DNA of 64,000 nucleotides from Nautilus pompilius (Eukaryota > Mollusca > Cephalopoda > Nautilida > Nautilidae), in the NCBI GenBank assembly GCA_018389105.1, contig JACATO010002730.1, forward strand, positions 4,570,501 to 4,634,500. The letters are read 5' to 3'. The notes below the pieces were generated by a model. The model was not told where the DNA came from. It made no database searches and saw nothing but the letters and a program-made list of their open reading frames with translations. Positions 44,561-58,344 of the stretch are shown piece by piece (position 1 is the first letter of the stretch; each line of letters starts with the position of its first letter). Position numbers and translations under genes: made by a program.

Positions 44561-47500
44561 ACGATTTGACAAAATGGACTAACATTTCAATACAGACCGC
44601 TGGGTTTAGTCGATTTGGCTACTTAAGCAAGGATTGTCAGTGTGAGCCAACGAAGGGACTGACTCTGGTATTCATTCGGTTTTCTGTGATTTTTTTTTGG
44701 TATTGCACAATTAAACATTTAAAAAATGTTAGTTTTCTCAACAAAACAGTGAATGTGACCTCTTCCATTATGAGCTATCTTAGTTTTTCTCATTTATGAT
44801 TCAAACAGCTATGGTGAATTAATAATTATAGAGAATTTTTTGATCGAGCGTACTTGAAATTAGCATCCTATAAATGTTGCAAAGTTAAGTTAATACAAAA
44901 GGAAATACTTAAATTCTATCAAAATAAGTCATACATAGAATAAAATGTGACTTCTTGTACATTTATCTTTTAAATGTTTTTTCCCCCTCAACTGTGTTTC
45001 CGAAATGTATTGATAGTTACTGAATTATTATTACTTTTAATACTTGGTATTTATAGTTATATTCTGTTATTATTTCATGAAGTAATACTACAAATAAAAT
45101 GACTGTTGACAATTTTTTTCACTAGTTTCAATAGTAAACCAGTCAGATTAAAGCAGCTAGTGGCTTTATAAAGTTAGTCAGGGGTGCTTAGACATGGAAA
45201 GATTAAACTTTTTGTCCATTAAAACTTTGATAACAGTTACTGGAGATGCCTGCATAGTGAGTAATACGTGTCTACATCAAAAGTTTGCAAAAGATGTAGA
45301 ACTTATTTGTTTACTATTTTTACTAAATGTGTAAGCATTTTTTAGTTTATTATTCATTAAATTGAATATATTTTATTAATTATTTATAGCTACTTTGCTG
45401 TTGCGAAACGAATTTAAATAGCTATCAGTTTATTTTTAATGATCAAGGAATGAAATACCGTCATTATGTTTAGAGATATTTTTGTTTCAGTAATGAATAG
45501 CGACTGATGTAGAAATAAATATATTATGGTCTTAACAGCTGACAGGTTTCTTAAAACCAGATACTGGTGCATTATGCTACAACTCTCCATTGTGGGTAAA
45601 TTAAGTCTGAGTAACAAAGCAAACAACTAAATCGATTCAATTTTTTCTTGTCTCTAATATTTTATGTTATCTTTGCCTTCGGTTGTAAGCATCCTACTTA
45701 CAGAATAGATGCTTCGAGTAAAACAATGCCAAAAATCTAGTCTAAGTGTTTCTTTCCTATTATCTTTCTCTTATTCCTACCTTGTTCTAAGGAGTTTCTG
45801 AAATCGACATTTTTGCTTAACATTTCCGAAGTGAAAGTTTTGTTGTTTTTGTTTTCTTCAACTTTAAAAAACCGTCAAGGTATTTGTTTCTTGTAAATTT
45901 TCTAATGATATAATCTGTTTTTCTGAGGTTCACTACATATCAAAATATCTTACTTCGCAACGTTTAAAACCACACGATCAAATCCTGCCTCAACATCAGC
46001 AGTTGAAGGGTCGGCGAAAATCTGTCGCACTTTCTATTTTCCGTGGAACGTTGATAGATTACATGTTTTTTATGTCAATCTGCACAACATTAACAATTTA
46101 TTATTTTTTTTTTTAAATTCAGTATACCCTACAAAGATGCGATATATGTAGTGTTTTTGCTCGCACATTTGGACTATCTCCTAAAATGTTTGCTTGAACT
46201 CAGCTTTAATTTTTTTACGTTTTTCTTACAATAACCGGAGGGCTGGCTGTATGACGGCACGTACATCAAGGAAACTGCCCCTTCTTTGTTGGGCGCAGTT
46301 TGAACTCTTTCACACAAAGCAATCCAACAAATACGTTCTCCACAATTTTTTTTTCTATTAAACTGAGTACTATTTGATTGATGTGAAACGCGATGTAGGT
46401 CCCATCCCTTCAAAAAATTTTAAAAGCACTAAAAGGTTGGAGGGATTCCGTCAGAAATATGCGTGGCTTGACCCAGGAGAGAAAGAGGTCGGATTACCAA
46501 AGCAAAAGTCTTCCTTCCACGTGTTATAAAAAACGTGGCGCTATTTTCCATGAGCAAGAAAAACCACAAAAACTTAAATTATGGAATACACTATCATTAT
46601 ATTATATTCATCTTTTCAAATTGCACTTTCGGATTTTTATTGTTTTAACGTGGACTATAGGACATTTATCTTGAATCCTAGATGTGATCCAGGACTGTTG
46701 ACCCTGAAAAGGAAATGGCACATGATTATGAGGATAGAACCTAAAGCATTGTTTAAGTTTTACTTTCAAGATTTCGGAAACTATAATTTTGTTTCCATCT
46801 CTGTCGTTTAGCATCATTAGGTGTAGATCTTAATGTCTGAAGTTTCACATTAATAACGTTCTATATAATTTAATCTTTGTAATTTAAAGTTTATATAATA
46901 TATATAAGGTGTGTGTATCTTTGTAGTTTAGCATATTATGTATATATGAATCCTTGTTGTTTGCATTCAGTATATTTTTATCTCTGTAGTTAACCATTCT
47001 GTATACATGTATGCATTACCATCCAAGCTGCCTTGCGGATAAATCATTTTTCTTACAAATCCCTATTCCATAAAGAAAAGTGTATCTATCAATCAGTTTA
47101 ATGATTGCAAAATAAAAACGACACATTTAATGGTGCCATAAAATCTCTGTCTATTCTTCAAGTGAAGTTACTCTACACCGATCCAATTTAAGATTAATTC
47201 CGCAGTGTATTAGATTTGTTTCTTTTATTTAAAAAAAAATACTGAGCATAATTGTTAGACATCGGCTAAATGCAATCACGTGGAGTTATTTAAGTATATT
47301 TTCAAAAAAAAAAAATAATAAAGAAATAAAGCTCACGTGCAATCACAAGGTCGTATTATTTTTATGTCTTGCATTCTTTACCGTGCTGAGTTATTTGAGG
47401 AAACACAACTTACTTCCTTTTTAACGAAAAATTGCTTGTAAAATGCAGTTTTCTAAATTATTGTGAAAAGTAAAACGAGAGAATCATTTTGTGGAAATTC

Positions 47501-49950
47501 ATTAATAGCCACCACGTAAAATTAGTAAGTTTCTTTCTCGTCCTAAGATTTTTTTAAATCTTTCTTTTAGCATCATAAGAATTCCTATCCATAGTAAATC
47601 TCAGCACCTGCACCTGTCGACATCTGTCGCGTCCGTTTTTATCCATCGATATAGAAAACATAATTAATGAAAAAGCTGAACCTCGTTCTCCAATTTACGT
47701 AAAAAATCGAGGATTTTTTTAAGTTTATTTTAGAAAAAAAATTAGCTTATAAAATCTGAATTAAAAAATACTGTGGAATTCGCTTCTTTCAGTTAAGGAG
47801 AGAACAATTTTTTTTAAAAATTATTATTTGATATTTGTTTTTTTATTGCGACAAATGTGTACGCTAAAAAATTTAAAAAAAAACTATAACTCTGACTGAA
47901 CGTTTTGTAAAGTATTAAAATGAAACTAACGGTTTGATTCTATATTATTTTTCAAAGAAGTTGTGTCAACATTCTGCTAATCTACTAGTTTACATCATAC
48001 AATCTCTACAAATAAAAAGCGTAAAACTAAAGTTATTTTGGTAACAAAAAGTAAACAAACTGCATATTACTGACAAAAAAAGAATTTGTAAAGTTTTTAA
48101 AAATATTTCCCGTGAACTAATTTATTTCTTTACTAAAACTTTTTGGGAAAGTTTGGAAACTATTCTTCAAATGACCTCACTTTAGTTTTATGACGGAGAA
48201 AATGTCTACGATGAGAAATATCTCTTCCGGTACAAATCCATTATGATATTTTTGTTTTGTTAATTTCACTTTCTCTCATCTAAGTGATGTAATTCTTGAA
48301 CTCTTTCGAAAATTATTTCATTCAAACGGACGCCTGACACTTCAGAAGATATATCAGATGGAAAACTTTAGTCTATGCGGATTTATTTATCTTCCATATC
48401 CATTAATAGTTTTTGATGCAGAAGAAATTCATTTCAAAGTTTGCAAAAAATAATTTTCCTTTTTATTTTATTAAGGTATTTTGTAAAAAAGATATTTTTA
48501 TCAAAGAGTTCCGACGTGAATTTATATATAGAGTATATTCCATAACTTCTACAATATATCATTAGCACATCAATATGTGCCATTCCTGATCCGGGACCGA
48601 TCTTAGATTATTTTCTTCATCCATGAAAGATTAGGGAAAAGGCGTTCTCGAATGATGAGCTCCCATAACTTTCCATACAAGGTGTATTTCCTTACCAAGA
48701 ACGAACCTACTGAAAGCCCTTACTGGACCTTTTTGTTTCTGAATGTAGGAGGAAACTGAAATGATCAACTATAATATATGCATCAAGATAATTTACTGTA
48801 CTTTACCAATTATTTTTATATGTTAAAGAAATATAATCATTCATGATTGCATAATTAATGAACAAAATTATCAACTTGTATAATATATTGTAGAATGATT
48901 TAATTCAAAGTTTCTTCTAGATTAAGAATTATATGTATTTCTACTAGATGAAAGAGTGTACAGGAATTTTAAGTTTCCTCAATCTAAACAGCTCGAAAGT
49001 TTTGAAATATCAAAATTCCATCTTGAGGAAATTAGCCAGAAATCAGATTTCATCAATGACAGCTGCGTAGATAAGACACGTGGCCGAATTTTCACTATGA
49101 AAATGTTTTTAACACTAAACTGTTTTCTGCATTTATAGCATCAATTTTATAAAATTGCGATAAAATATATATATATACAGTGAACGAGCTGTCATCTTTA
49201 CCATTTTTACTGACTGCCACGGCGAACCTAAAATCACAGTTACGTGATGCTTAAGCCACAGTCAACATGATACATATTAAAAACGCTTAATATAAATAGC
49301 TCCTTAGTGCTGTCACCAAAGAACGAAACGAGATTTCATTTAGTAATGCTGACCAATAGAGTAAAATTGGCAGTTAGTCAACCACAATAGTAGCAGTATG
49401 AGTAGTAGTTGATTTCCTGCAGAAGAAAGCCCATACCAGTTTGTTTATCAGTGTCTCTTTACTTTTTTTGGTCCTGAATTTGCTCAAAAAGACAGCTGAT
49501 TGTGGTCATCTGGGAAGGCTGTGTAGCTTTGTCGTCTAATTAGCTTTTGATATCTTTCTGAAGGTGTTGGCAGTGTACTTTTGTTTTAGAGGACAGGATG
49601 CTATCCATCATGGCTTATGGAAGACCCCACCACCAGAGATGAAAGCTGTTATTAATACGATTTTAAATTGTTACTTAAAACAATTCTACACAAGTGTTTA
49701 CCTCTATGTGCTTCTCCCGTTTTCTATTCTTTATTGTTGTTTTTTTATTTTCTAAGATCTTTTGTCTAGGATGTTATTTGGAATACAGCATTCGCTCCTT
49801 TTATTTCTCTAGACCACGTTTTGTAAAATATCGATATATAATATCATACTTTTTTCCCCCGGATCGGAATGAAATTATATGAAGTGTTTCTCACGCGTTG
49901 ACTAAGTCAAAGAAACCACTCCCACCAGTGTTTGCTTTACGGTTTTGTCA
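44561..49950. other. AT-rich stretch, nothing recognised
   Basis: More than 5 kb of AT-rich DNA without recognisable exons, transposon ends or arrays. Small frames (46174-46413 minus, 46581-46811 plus, 48956-49138 plus) have no motif. A-runs occur near 47304-47320. Confidence 0.55.
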
Positions 49951-49959
49951 CGAAACGCG

Positions 49960-50090
49960 AGACAATCGATGGCCTCGGATCGCCTGGCTGTCACCAGTCC
50001 GAGACGGTCTTAGCGCGAGCTTGCGATGTAGTAGTCCCGTCCGAGCCACCAGCTGAGCCGCTCTGCGGTGTGAGTCACTATGACGCTGTG
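49960..50090 (-). repeat. possible tRNA-derived SINE head, weak
   Basis: A CpG-rich patch in which the minus strand reads GAGCGGCTCAGCTGGTGG (50047-50064), close to the RNA polymerase III A box (TRGCTCAGNNGG). No convincing B box follows at the expected distance. It is followed on the plus strand by a GGT-repeat run (50092-50112). It could be an eroded SINE or a chance match. Confidence 0.22.
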
Positions 50091-50692
50091 GTGGTGGTGG
50101 TGGGGGGGGGGAGAGAAAATAATAATAAATTTTCCCCCTCTCTCGCACCTTCAGCTTTTTGTAGCCTTTCCCCACCGATTAATTATTTTTCTCACGTGCT
50201 CCGGACCATTGTTAAACCTCAAACATGGCGAATAATTGATTTGAAATTGCATCGTCACGTTTTTCCATCGTTCAAAACTCGGACAATAGCATTTTACATT
50301 TGCAGATAATACGAAGTGTGGCTGCACTGATCTATCTTATAATTAACTGCGGTTTGTTAAACCCAATCTCCCCTAACTTCCTTTGTGGTTGCCACGTTAC
50401 AGCTGAGCACAAAAACTCAATTGGAATTGAATCATGTCTATCCGTGTTGTTGCCCACGACAGAAATTTTCGGCAAACAGATTTCCAGTTAAAAATGATTA
50501 TTAAGAATTAACAAGAGTAAAAAAAAAATGCACTGCTGTGATATAATAGGTTTGAAGCCGCCAATATTTGTTTTAATCGTCTTAAGGACAGTTTAACAAG
50601 AATTCATGTAGATTAATTAATGTTAATTTTTTCCACCATTATTGTTGTTACTTTTCGTTGGAAGCAGGACTTGATGTGTTTCAAATCTCTAG

Positions 50693-50943
50693 GAGTACGA
50701 ATGAGCCAGAGTCAGAGCTTTACAGAACTGTCTAGTAACCGTGCTGCTAGAGACCACAGACAAACTGGACTGCTGTTTACTCACTTGTGTACACGGGACT
50801 CTCATACGGACATTGAACACGAAGAGACGATCTTCCCACAGCTGGACAATATTCTGGAAAAGTTACTGAACATGCTGTCAGGTTGTGTGGGCGGCGGCTA
50901 TTCACACGAAAAAACGTCTAGTTCGATGAAAAGGGTCTCACGA
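50693..50943 (+). CDS. possible exon, unknown product
   Basis: Plus-strand frame entered after TTTCAAATCTCTAG (AG just before 50693) with an ATG a few bases on, open for 81 codons to TGA. It reads MSQSQSFTELSSNRAARDHR, then a Cys- and His-containing stretch (LLFTHLCTRDSHTD), a helix-like FPQLDNILEKLLNMLSGC and a Gly-rich, basic end. I recognise no family. The composition is more protein-like than neighbouring frames, but there is no second exon or other support. Confidence 0.22.
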
Positions 50944-51117
50944 TGAAAACGTCACCACTAATGGTTGATATGTTTTGATTTTCTTTTTTTTTAATGAATA
51001 TTTGGTAATAATTAGTTTTCATTCGTATGGCGGGCCGATAAACGTGAACCTCGTGGATGGTGAGCCGAAGAGACGAGTTACACAAAAGAGGGAAAATGCG
51101 CTTGGTTAAATGTCGAC

Positions 51118-51176
51118 AGCAGCGGCGGGCACCGAACCCGCGACACCTGCTCAATCACGGCGGCCTGCTGAGACGC
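51118..51176 (-). repeat. tRNA-like SINE head
   Basis: On the minus strand GTCTCAGCAGG (A-box-like, about 51160-51173) is followed by a perfect T-arm, GCGGG-TTCGGTG-CCCGC, whose loop supplies a B box (GGTTCGGTGCC, 51128-51139). The gap between the boxes is about 25 nt, shorter than in a tRNA, so this is a tRNA-derived repeat or a shrunken tRNA pseudogene, not a working tRNA. The extent of any SINE body towards 51000 is unclear. Confidence 0.42.
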
Positions 51177-51179
51177 ACG

Positions 51180-54100
51180 CTTACTTCTTTGTTTCTTTGT
51201 ATTTACTGCTAATAGCTAATTAATTGCAAGTATAAAAATTCTCTTTACCCTTTATTTCGTTAACGGAAACAGACATTAAAAAATGACGAGTTTTAGAATC
51301 TAATTGTTGTCATCTCGACAAAATCGTGCTTTTATCATTATTAAATAAAGTTCGCAATAACCATTCGAATTAACTTTCCAGAAAAAATGTTAGTAGTTTT
51401 ATCAATCTATTGCTTAAATTATATTTCCATTAAACAAAACTTAATTTTTTAAGAAATTATGAATACTAAAAATAAGTGTTTGTACAGTTTTATTGGGTAT
51501 TCTTGGAAATATCCGCATGAGATAGTATAATTAAAAAAACAGATATTCGTTTAAATAATTCTACCATAATAATGTAGATAATATTAACAATAAAAAGGAG
51601 CATTTCCACCAGTAAGTAATGGTACTTTTATTGGTCGATGGTACAGTGCAGCAATTCGAATGAAGAGGAGGGGGCTGTAACTTCTCTAAATCATCTCCAC
51701 ATAACCAAGAATCTTAATCGATGATTTTTATCAGAGACCTTATAATTAACATCACCTGAGCGATTAATGCATTCCGAAATTTGCTCATATTTTGAGGTTT
51801 AGATTTTCAAAAGGAAAAGCGAACAAAGAGGGAATAGAAGGAGCATATTCTTCTAGAAAAGCCTTTGTGAATCGATAAATTTTACGCAAAAAAAAAAATA
51901 ATTCCCATCTTGTTTTATTGTTGTTACGATATGTGTCCGGTTTGTGAACAATTTCCGTTTTTAGAAAATTATATAGTGATTATCGCCGTAAACGTTTGCG
52001 GCTGATGACTGGCCGTTTTATAGCGATGGGGTAAATAATCCTCCGTACATCTTTCCTCGCTTCGTTGTGTTTCTGTTGACCGTGTTTTGTTTTCCTTCCT
52101 ATCCGCCTCTTCCAGCGCCACGGAACTGCACTGAAAAGATAAATTAAAATTACGAAGACAGGAAAACGGTGCAACTTAAGAGTGGATACATATATGTAAA
52201 AGAAATGGCGTAGACAACCCGATGAGCCCGAAAAGCCCGCGCGCGTATCCACTTGTAAACTGGAAGGTATTGGCTAAATACAATTTGATATACTTCAAAG
52301 TAAATACAAACAAGAGCAGTCGGTTGACGAGGGATCGATCGCGTGACAGCCAGCTCACGTCATGGCCGCGGACGATAGTAATCAGCCAGCGATCTGATTT
52401 TTCTACGATGCCGCCCATTTTTCTTTCTTTCCCGGTCCCTGCCACTGGGACTTCTTCCGTGAACCCCCTGTTTCTCCCCCCCCAAAAATCAGTTTTAATA
52501 GGACCTGTATCTAATTACGCTTTTATTACTCTTTTGAAAACAATTCCAGTCTACTAAAATATTACTTTAGCATTAAAAAAAAAAAACAACAGTCGAGAGA
52601 ATCGACGAAATCTTAGATCAATCCCGACGTTTAATCGAATTAATTCGGGATTTTGTGGAAATTACGTGTGATGATGAGTAACGAGAGCGGTGAGGCTGGT
52701 CACTATGCTGCTGTCCGTTACTGGGGCGAGTCCGCGCCGGGTAGAGGGCTACAAAGTAAACAAGCTCGCTCAGAGTAATGATTTTTCTTTGTCAGGATTG
52801 ACGAAGTCCCGATTCGTACCTTTTACTACTAAATGACAGCAGAAACACGAACCACTACAAAAAATAAAAAAAAAAATGAGCAAAAGACAAAGAAACAAAT
52901 TTACGATACTTTGCGGTTGCCATTTAATTTAAAATGAATTCGCAAACAGCGCACCACAGCTGAGCACAAAGACGAAGGCTTCTTTGTTATTTCAGAGAGA
53001 GAAAAGAGGAGTTAAAGGATATTTTATTTTGTTATTAATGTGATTTAGTAGATTTTCTTAGTTCAGTTCAATGGCCTTAGACATCATATCTTAAAAAATG
53101 GCATTAAATAAATAAACAATAAAAAGACACTGCTAAGGCAGTTACTTTAAATGACAAAATAAAAAATTTCAAAATCCAATGGTAATAACCGCGTCCATGT
53201 CGATGGCATAGAATGGTTTAAAGTAGTCCACCAAAAACGTCATTATTTCAATAACTTACCAATGACATCTGTCACTAGACGAAAGGCTATCAGTACTTTT
53301 GGAGTAAATAGCTAAAATACCAACTTCATATTGCATTTCTCTGAGGGAAAACACGAAAGGTGGCGAATAACCGGTAAATAAGGCGTGGAGACTGTCGTTC
53401 AGTTCATTACGGCTATCGTTAAAGCTGAAGGACATATAAAGGGTAAAGATGGTTATTTTTTTTTTCAGTGTGTGTGTGGATCTAGTGGGTCTCGTTTTGC
53501 TAATAGATCTTTGAAATCGCTACTACTACTATTTACCACTGGCGCCGCACTCCCGAATGGCGGTTAATTTCTCAGTCTGGTGGGATTTACTTCGTGCTAA
53601 GTCTCGCTGTGCACTTTTACAAAATTCTCGCTTTCACTTTCAGGAAATCAGTCTTTATAAAATGAATTTTTATCGCCGCTCCAGTACATCTGCACAAATT
53701 AAAGCATCCAAATTATAAAGGTTTGAAAGCGACCAAGTGCAGAACTGGGCGAGCGCTAGTTAGCTATTTGTCATAGTGAACGGTATGAAAGAGTAATTCA
53801 CGTTTTATATTCACTTAGAATTCATAATTCCGTCTTTTGCTTTTTTCCCAAGAAAGTGAACGTTTAGTAGCGAAAACATTAAATATGAAAAAGCTTATTA
53901 TTTACGGTCCCCCCTGCATTCTCATCGATACGTGTCGTAATTAAAAGAAACGCATAAAATCCTCCAGCAGATTATTAGTCGGTGCGGTTTACGGTTCACC
54001 TGAGTAAAGACATTCGGTCGGTCTGACAAATCTTCCTCGCAACGGCCTGAAGAAAGCGGTCGAGCTGCTGCGTGGAAGCGAACAATACGGGGCGAAAAGA

Positions 54101-57100
54101 GGTAGAACACCGTCCGTGTCGTACGCAATCGTTCACAGCTGATCGGTACAGATTAGGAAATCAAGGTCAGAGATTGCCCACGTGGAACACAGAAGCAACG
54201 TAGAATATAAGCTGAAATGGGTTTCATGAATACACAATACTGCTTTGAGGCTGGGGAAGAATTTCGTTAAATTGCGAGAATGTGACATCACCGTAAAACC
54301 CGGAAAAAGAGTCGTAATTTATTTTCATGGTAGAGCTAAAAATAGGATCATTTAAAGCGCGACGCGTAAGGAACTTTTTTCAACTTGATTGTCGTGTAAT
54401 TCAACAACATTGTTTCCTTTGTAAAATATTTATGCCGCACGAGAAGGATCCCCCGCATAACAAAGTTATTTATGACAAAATAATATTTAAAAAAATTAAA
54501 TAAAAAGATTCTAAATAAATGATTAATGTTGCATTTTTTAAAAATATTTTGTTGCTAACTGTACGACGGTTAAACATTAATTCTTAAAGCTGTTAGCCCG
54601 CTAAGTGGTTCAGGAGATGATAACTCCAGGAAACTGATCTATTCAGAGAACATACCCCCCCCTTTTTTTGTCTATTAAATGTCCTGTTTGTACGAAACCT
54701 AAACCGAACAAGTTACAGCGACAGCTTTTTAAAAAATTTTTTACCTTAAACATTTTAAAATATTGATTTTTAATTGGTAGTTTCCCTTTAAGTCTCTAGA
54801 TGTTGCAGTGTTAAGCAAAAAAATTCGTAGTTGGAATATCCCCACCCCCAACCAGGTTATATATGAAAACTGAGGTCGGTTCTGTAGTTCATTTAGAGGC
54901 TACAAGGTGGCGGTTTCGAATATACATCCCGTGGGTCGTTGGGCGCAACTTCTCGGAATGGTTTAATAAAGCGTTTTATGCTCGATTTTTATGATTCCAT
55001 GTTCCGATAGCGGGCAACAGTAGCGGTTACGATGTAATTTTTTGGGGCTATTTTCTTTGAAAATCCTTTTCAAAAACGAATTTTATAGGCAACTGGCATT
55101 TTGCAATGGCGCCTGTTTGTTTGTGGAGATTTTCGCGATCTGGTTTTGATGTCTATTTGCGAGTTTCGGGGGAAGGGAAAGGGCATAATTTTCAGCCGTT
55201 TATAGCTTTCACTCGAAAAGAAAACAATTGGCTCTGTTGTTGTTGGTATTCCTTTTTTTAACTCAAAGTGGCAAAAGGTCTTTTTAGAAAAGATCGTGTT
55301 TCGATTGAACTGGTTTCGCTATCTTCAGCTGGATCTGCAGACTACTTATCGGCGACTCGCTGTCTTCTGCGAATAGGTGAGGCAAAGGAGCTGGGAGAGA
55401 AAAGAACAAAGTTAACAAGAATATTTTCGGTAAAAGAAAGAAAAAAAATGTTTGTAATTAATATCTGACTGGTGATAAATATAATGATCAGAAACCTTTC
55501 GGGATATTTAGGTCCCACCTCCACAAGAAACTAATGTTAATTTATGTATTTTGATGGTTTGCCCGTAATGATACGTTTTTCCGTCGTTTGCTGAACGCCA
55601 GGTTAAAATCGAAACGTTACCAAACGGCGCGTGTCTGGAAGCGGGAGCAAGCAACGCCAACGATATTTAACTGCTATTCTTTTACTTTGAAAATAAAATG
55701 GTTCTTTTTAATCTGATTGATTCAAGCCAAAAGGAAAAAAAAATAAATGATAATGAACGAAATAAAATAATCAAAGAACCTAAGGAATAACGTCGGTTAG
55801 ATTATTGTTTGTGTTGATGCCAACCGACAATCTTGGTCTCTCATTGATGTACACAGGGAACTTTGGCGAAAATAAATTTTGAAAGTTAAAAGAAGTGCGT
55901 ATAGGCGACTGCAGAGGAGACAGACGGGAGACAATGGTTACTTTGGTACGCTGTTACAGCGCCAGCAGTTTCTAATTAAACGCGTAGATGAGCCACCTTC
56001 TCCGCCGCAGGTGCGATCGTGTAAAATTCAGTAGGCTCGCGAAATATCTCACTTCTCTAAATGTGTCGTTTACGTTGTGTTGATTATGTCTTTTACGTGC
56101 AAACGGTAAAATCATGCGCTGAGACTAGCTACGTATTCGCATTCGCATTGTTTTGTTTTTTTTTAAGTTGGCGAAATGTTGGTCATTCAGCCTTCGGATG
56201 ATGAACAAGGCAGTCGGAAAGTCTGCAAGCTGGGATGATCTAATTCCGACGTCATCGTTAGCCTAGGCGTCCATAAATGGATGATAAGCGGGCTGTGAGA
56301 AGCTGACCGCACGTGTATAGTCACGGATACAAGACCACCACCCACGGTTACGGCAAAAAAAAATAAGCTTGGCCTCACACCGCCAGAGTCTCCCGGAGTT
56401 TTAGCAAGGACGACATCATTGCGTGACTATGGGTAACTCGGTTTCCTAAACTGAACCCAACCGATCACTTTGTGACCAGTTTGATCGCCGCGTAAGACAT
56501 TTTTTTTCCAACAACGCCTCAGGAAAAACAAGACATCTCGTGATCTGTAGAACAACTTGGGAGCATACCGCGAGTAGCACAATGCGGCCGGAAGTATCAG
56601 TGCCTTCGAAGCCGTCCTCTTCAGAAGATATACCAGTGGGAAGCGCCACCATCCTGCCGTGACTGAGACCCCGCGTTGGAATCCCTTCGGGATACCGCTC
56701 GATTTGGTCACTTTTCACGTTGTGGTCTCCTCTCGCTCTTCTATACCATTCTGACTTTCTCTCTGATGTTCTATCACAGTTAAAAGAGGATTTCTGGTCG
56801 CGAAATTTTCTTTAACAGGCTGCTCCATCACGGTGTACTTACTAGTCGGCCGGTCTTTTGTCCAGTTTTTATTCGTGAAGGTTTAAGCGCCAGACTGATC
56901 ACCTGCCCATGTAACAAATGGTGGCTGGCTATTGAAGCGGAACCTACTTGGTTTTCGCTCGTATGCACTGGCACTGGATCCGGAAGAGATTATATATGCT
57001 AGCCGCTGATTCTTTGGATGGATGTGATCTTGCCATCATGACTTCAGATGTTTCTTTGGATGAATACTGACTCAGGACAGATTCTGTAACAATTGTGCAC

Positions 57101-57990
57101 GTCTATAACGACAAATATCAGTAAATTTTCAAGACTATAAATAACACTGTCGTATAATTTTTCTTGAAATGTATATTTTATGAATTTAAGTCGTAACTGT
57201 GGTAAGTAAACTTAGAGTTAGAGTCCATCACGACTGTCTACTTCATGTAAGAAATATTCAATATTTCATGTCAGCCGAGTCGGGAGGGGGAAATAATTCA
57301 AACGATTATATTGCATGTGATGTTCATAACACGTGAGTGTACGCTGTAAGAGGAACTGTCTGATGTTTGACTTCTTCCACAGTGTATGAACCTCTTTAGC
57401 AAGTTATACGTTAGTCTCTCCCGTAATATTATTTTTTGCAGACGTCCTGTTTATTGTTTCTTGGCATTTCTGCTATTTATCCTTCTCTCCAGGATTGCTC
57501 GCGTTATTTATTGAAATGCACATTTGTCTATCCATTACTCTTAAGTGGTCTCAAAATCTGACAGAAGACCGATCTTCCACAGAAAGGTGGCTGACACGTC
57601 TTGGTGGCTGGATGTAAAAAAAAAGCTTAAGGCGTCGACTGGCTGCCAGTGAAATATTAACGACTCCTTTTAATGCGCTGTCATTTAAATTCTGCAGAGA
57701 ATTCTTTGAACATTGCGAGACTTGACGGTGTTTCATTGTGGCTCGCTGCTCTGTTTTCTATTCCTCGTAAATAAAAATTACGGCGTAAAAGAATTTATTT
57801 TCATCGCATTGGAAGTAAACTACTTAAATGGTACAGTCCTCAATAAGAGAGAAAAACTATCTATTTCATTTTGAAAAAATAAATTCCTCTTAAACAATAG
57901 TGTTTTTAATTTTTTTTTCCTTTCTTCGAGAAGAAGCTTTTATTTTTTAGCAATAATTTAAATTTAAAAAATTTTTAAAGTGTTTATGCG
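51180..57990. other. unassigned DNA, moderately CpG-rich
   Basis: No gene recognised in 6.8 kb. CpG is frequent, notably at 52200-52450, 52680-52760, 54000-54130 and 55570-56660. Overlapping minus-strand frames at 56427-56718 (94 and 90 codons in two frames) and a plus-strand frame at 52222-52557 have no motif and are what such composition gives by chance. Confidence 0.45.
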
Positions 57991-57991
57991 T

Positions 57992-58036
57992 CTGTGTGTG
58001 TGTGTGTGTGTGGTGTGTGTGTGTGTGTGTGTGTGT
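57992..58036. repeat. (TG)n microsatellite
   Basis: About 45 bp of GT units on the plus strand with one GG interruption, 130 bp before the LTR element. Confidence 0.95.
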
Positions 58037-58166
58037 TAGTAGCGAGAATTTAGTTTTATTTTTAACTTTTCGAATTGGCGAACTCCGGTCTTCTGGAAAG
58101 TGTGAAGAGTAAGCTAGTTAGTTACCTGAGCGTGTTTGTACGAGAGCGAAGTTTTTGATCAATGGT

Positions 58167-58344
58167 TGTTGTAGTTATACTATAACACAGGCTGAATTAC
58201 CCAAATTAGAGGGTTTGTTCAGACATAAATCGAAGCATGCAAGGAATAGCGACCGCCATGATGAATAATCATCAGATCGTGCGTTCGCTTACAACAAAGA
58301 CAAAAACACAAATGTCGCTTACAACATTACTACAAACTGTGACA
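58167..58344 (-). repeat. 3' LTR of the Ty3/gypsy-type fossil
   Basis: Direct repeat partner of the copy at 62032-62204. On the minus strand it begins TGTCACAG and ends ACAACA, the TG...CA form usual for LTRs. Confidence 0.85.

Noticed and set aside
49177-49200. TACAGTGAACGAGCTG resembling a transposon tip
   Set aside because: No inverted partner and no transposase relic nearby.
49932-50309. 125-codon plus-strand frame with Val and Gly runs
   Set aside because: The runs come from a GGT/GTG repeat and the rest overlaps a tRNA-like patch; no protein motif is visible.
51118-51176. Functional tRNA gene
   Set aside because: The T-arm is perfect, but the distance between A and B boxes is too short and no proper acceptor stem or anticodon arm can be drawn.
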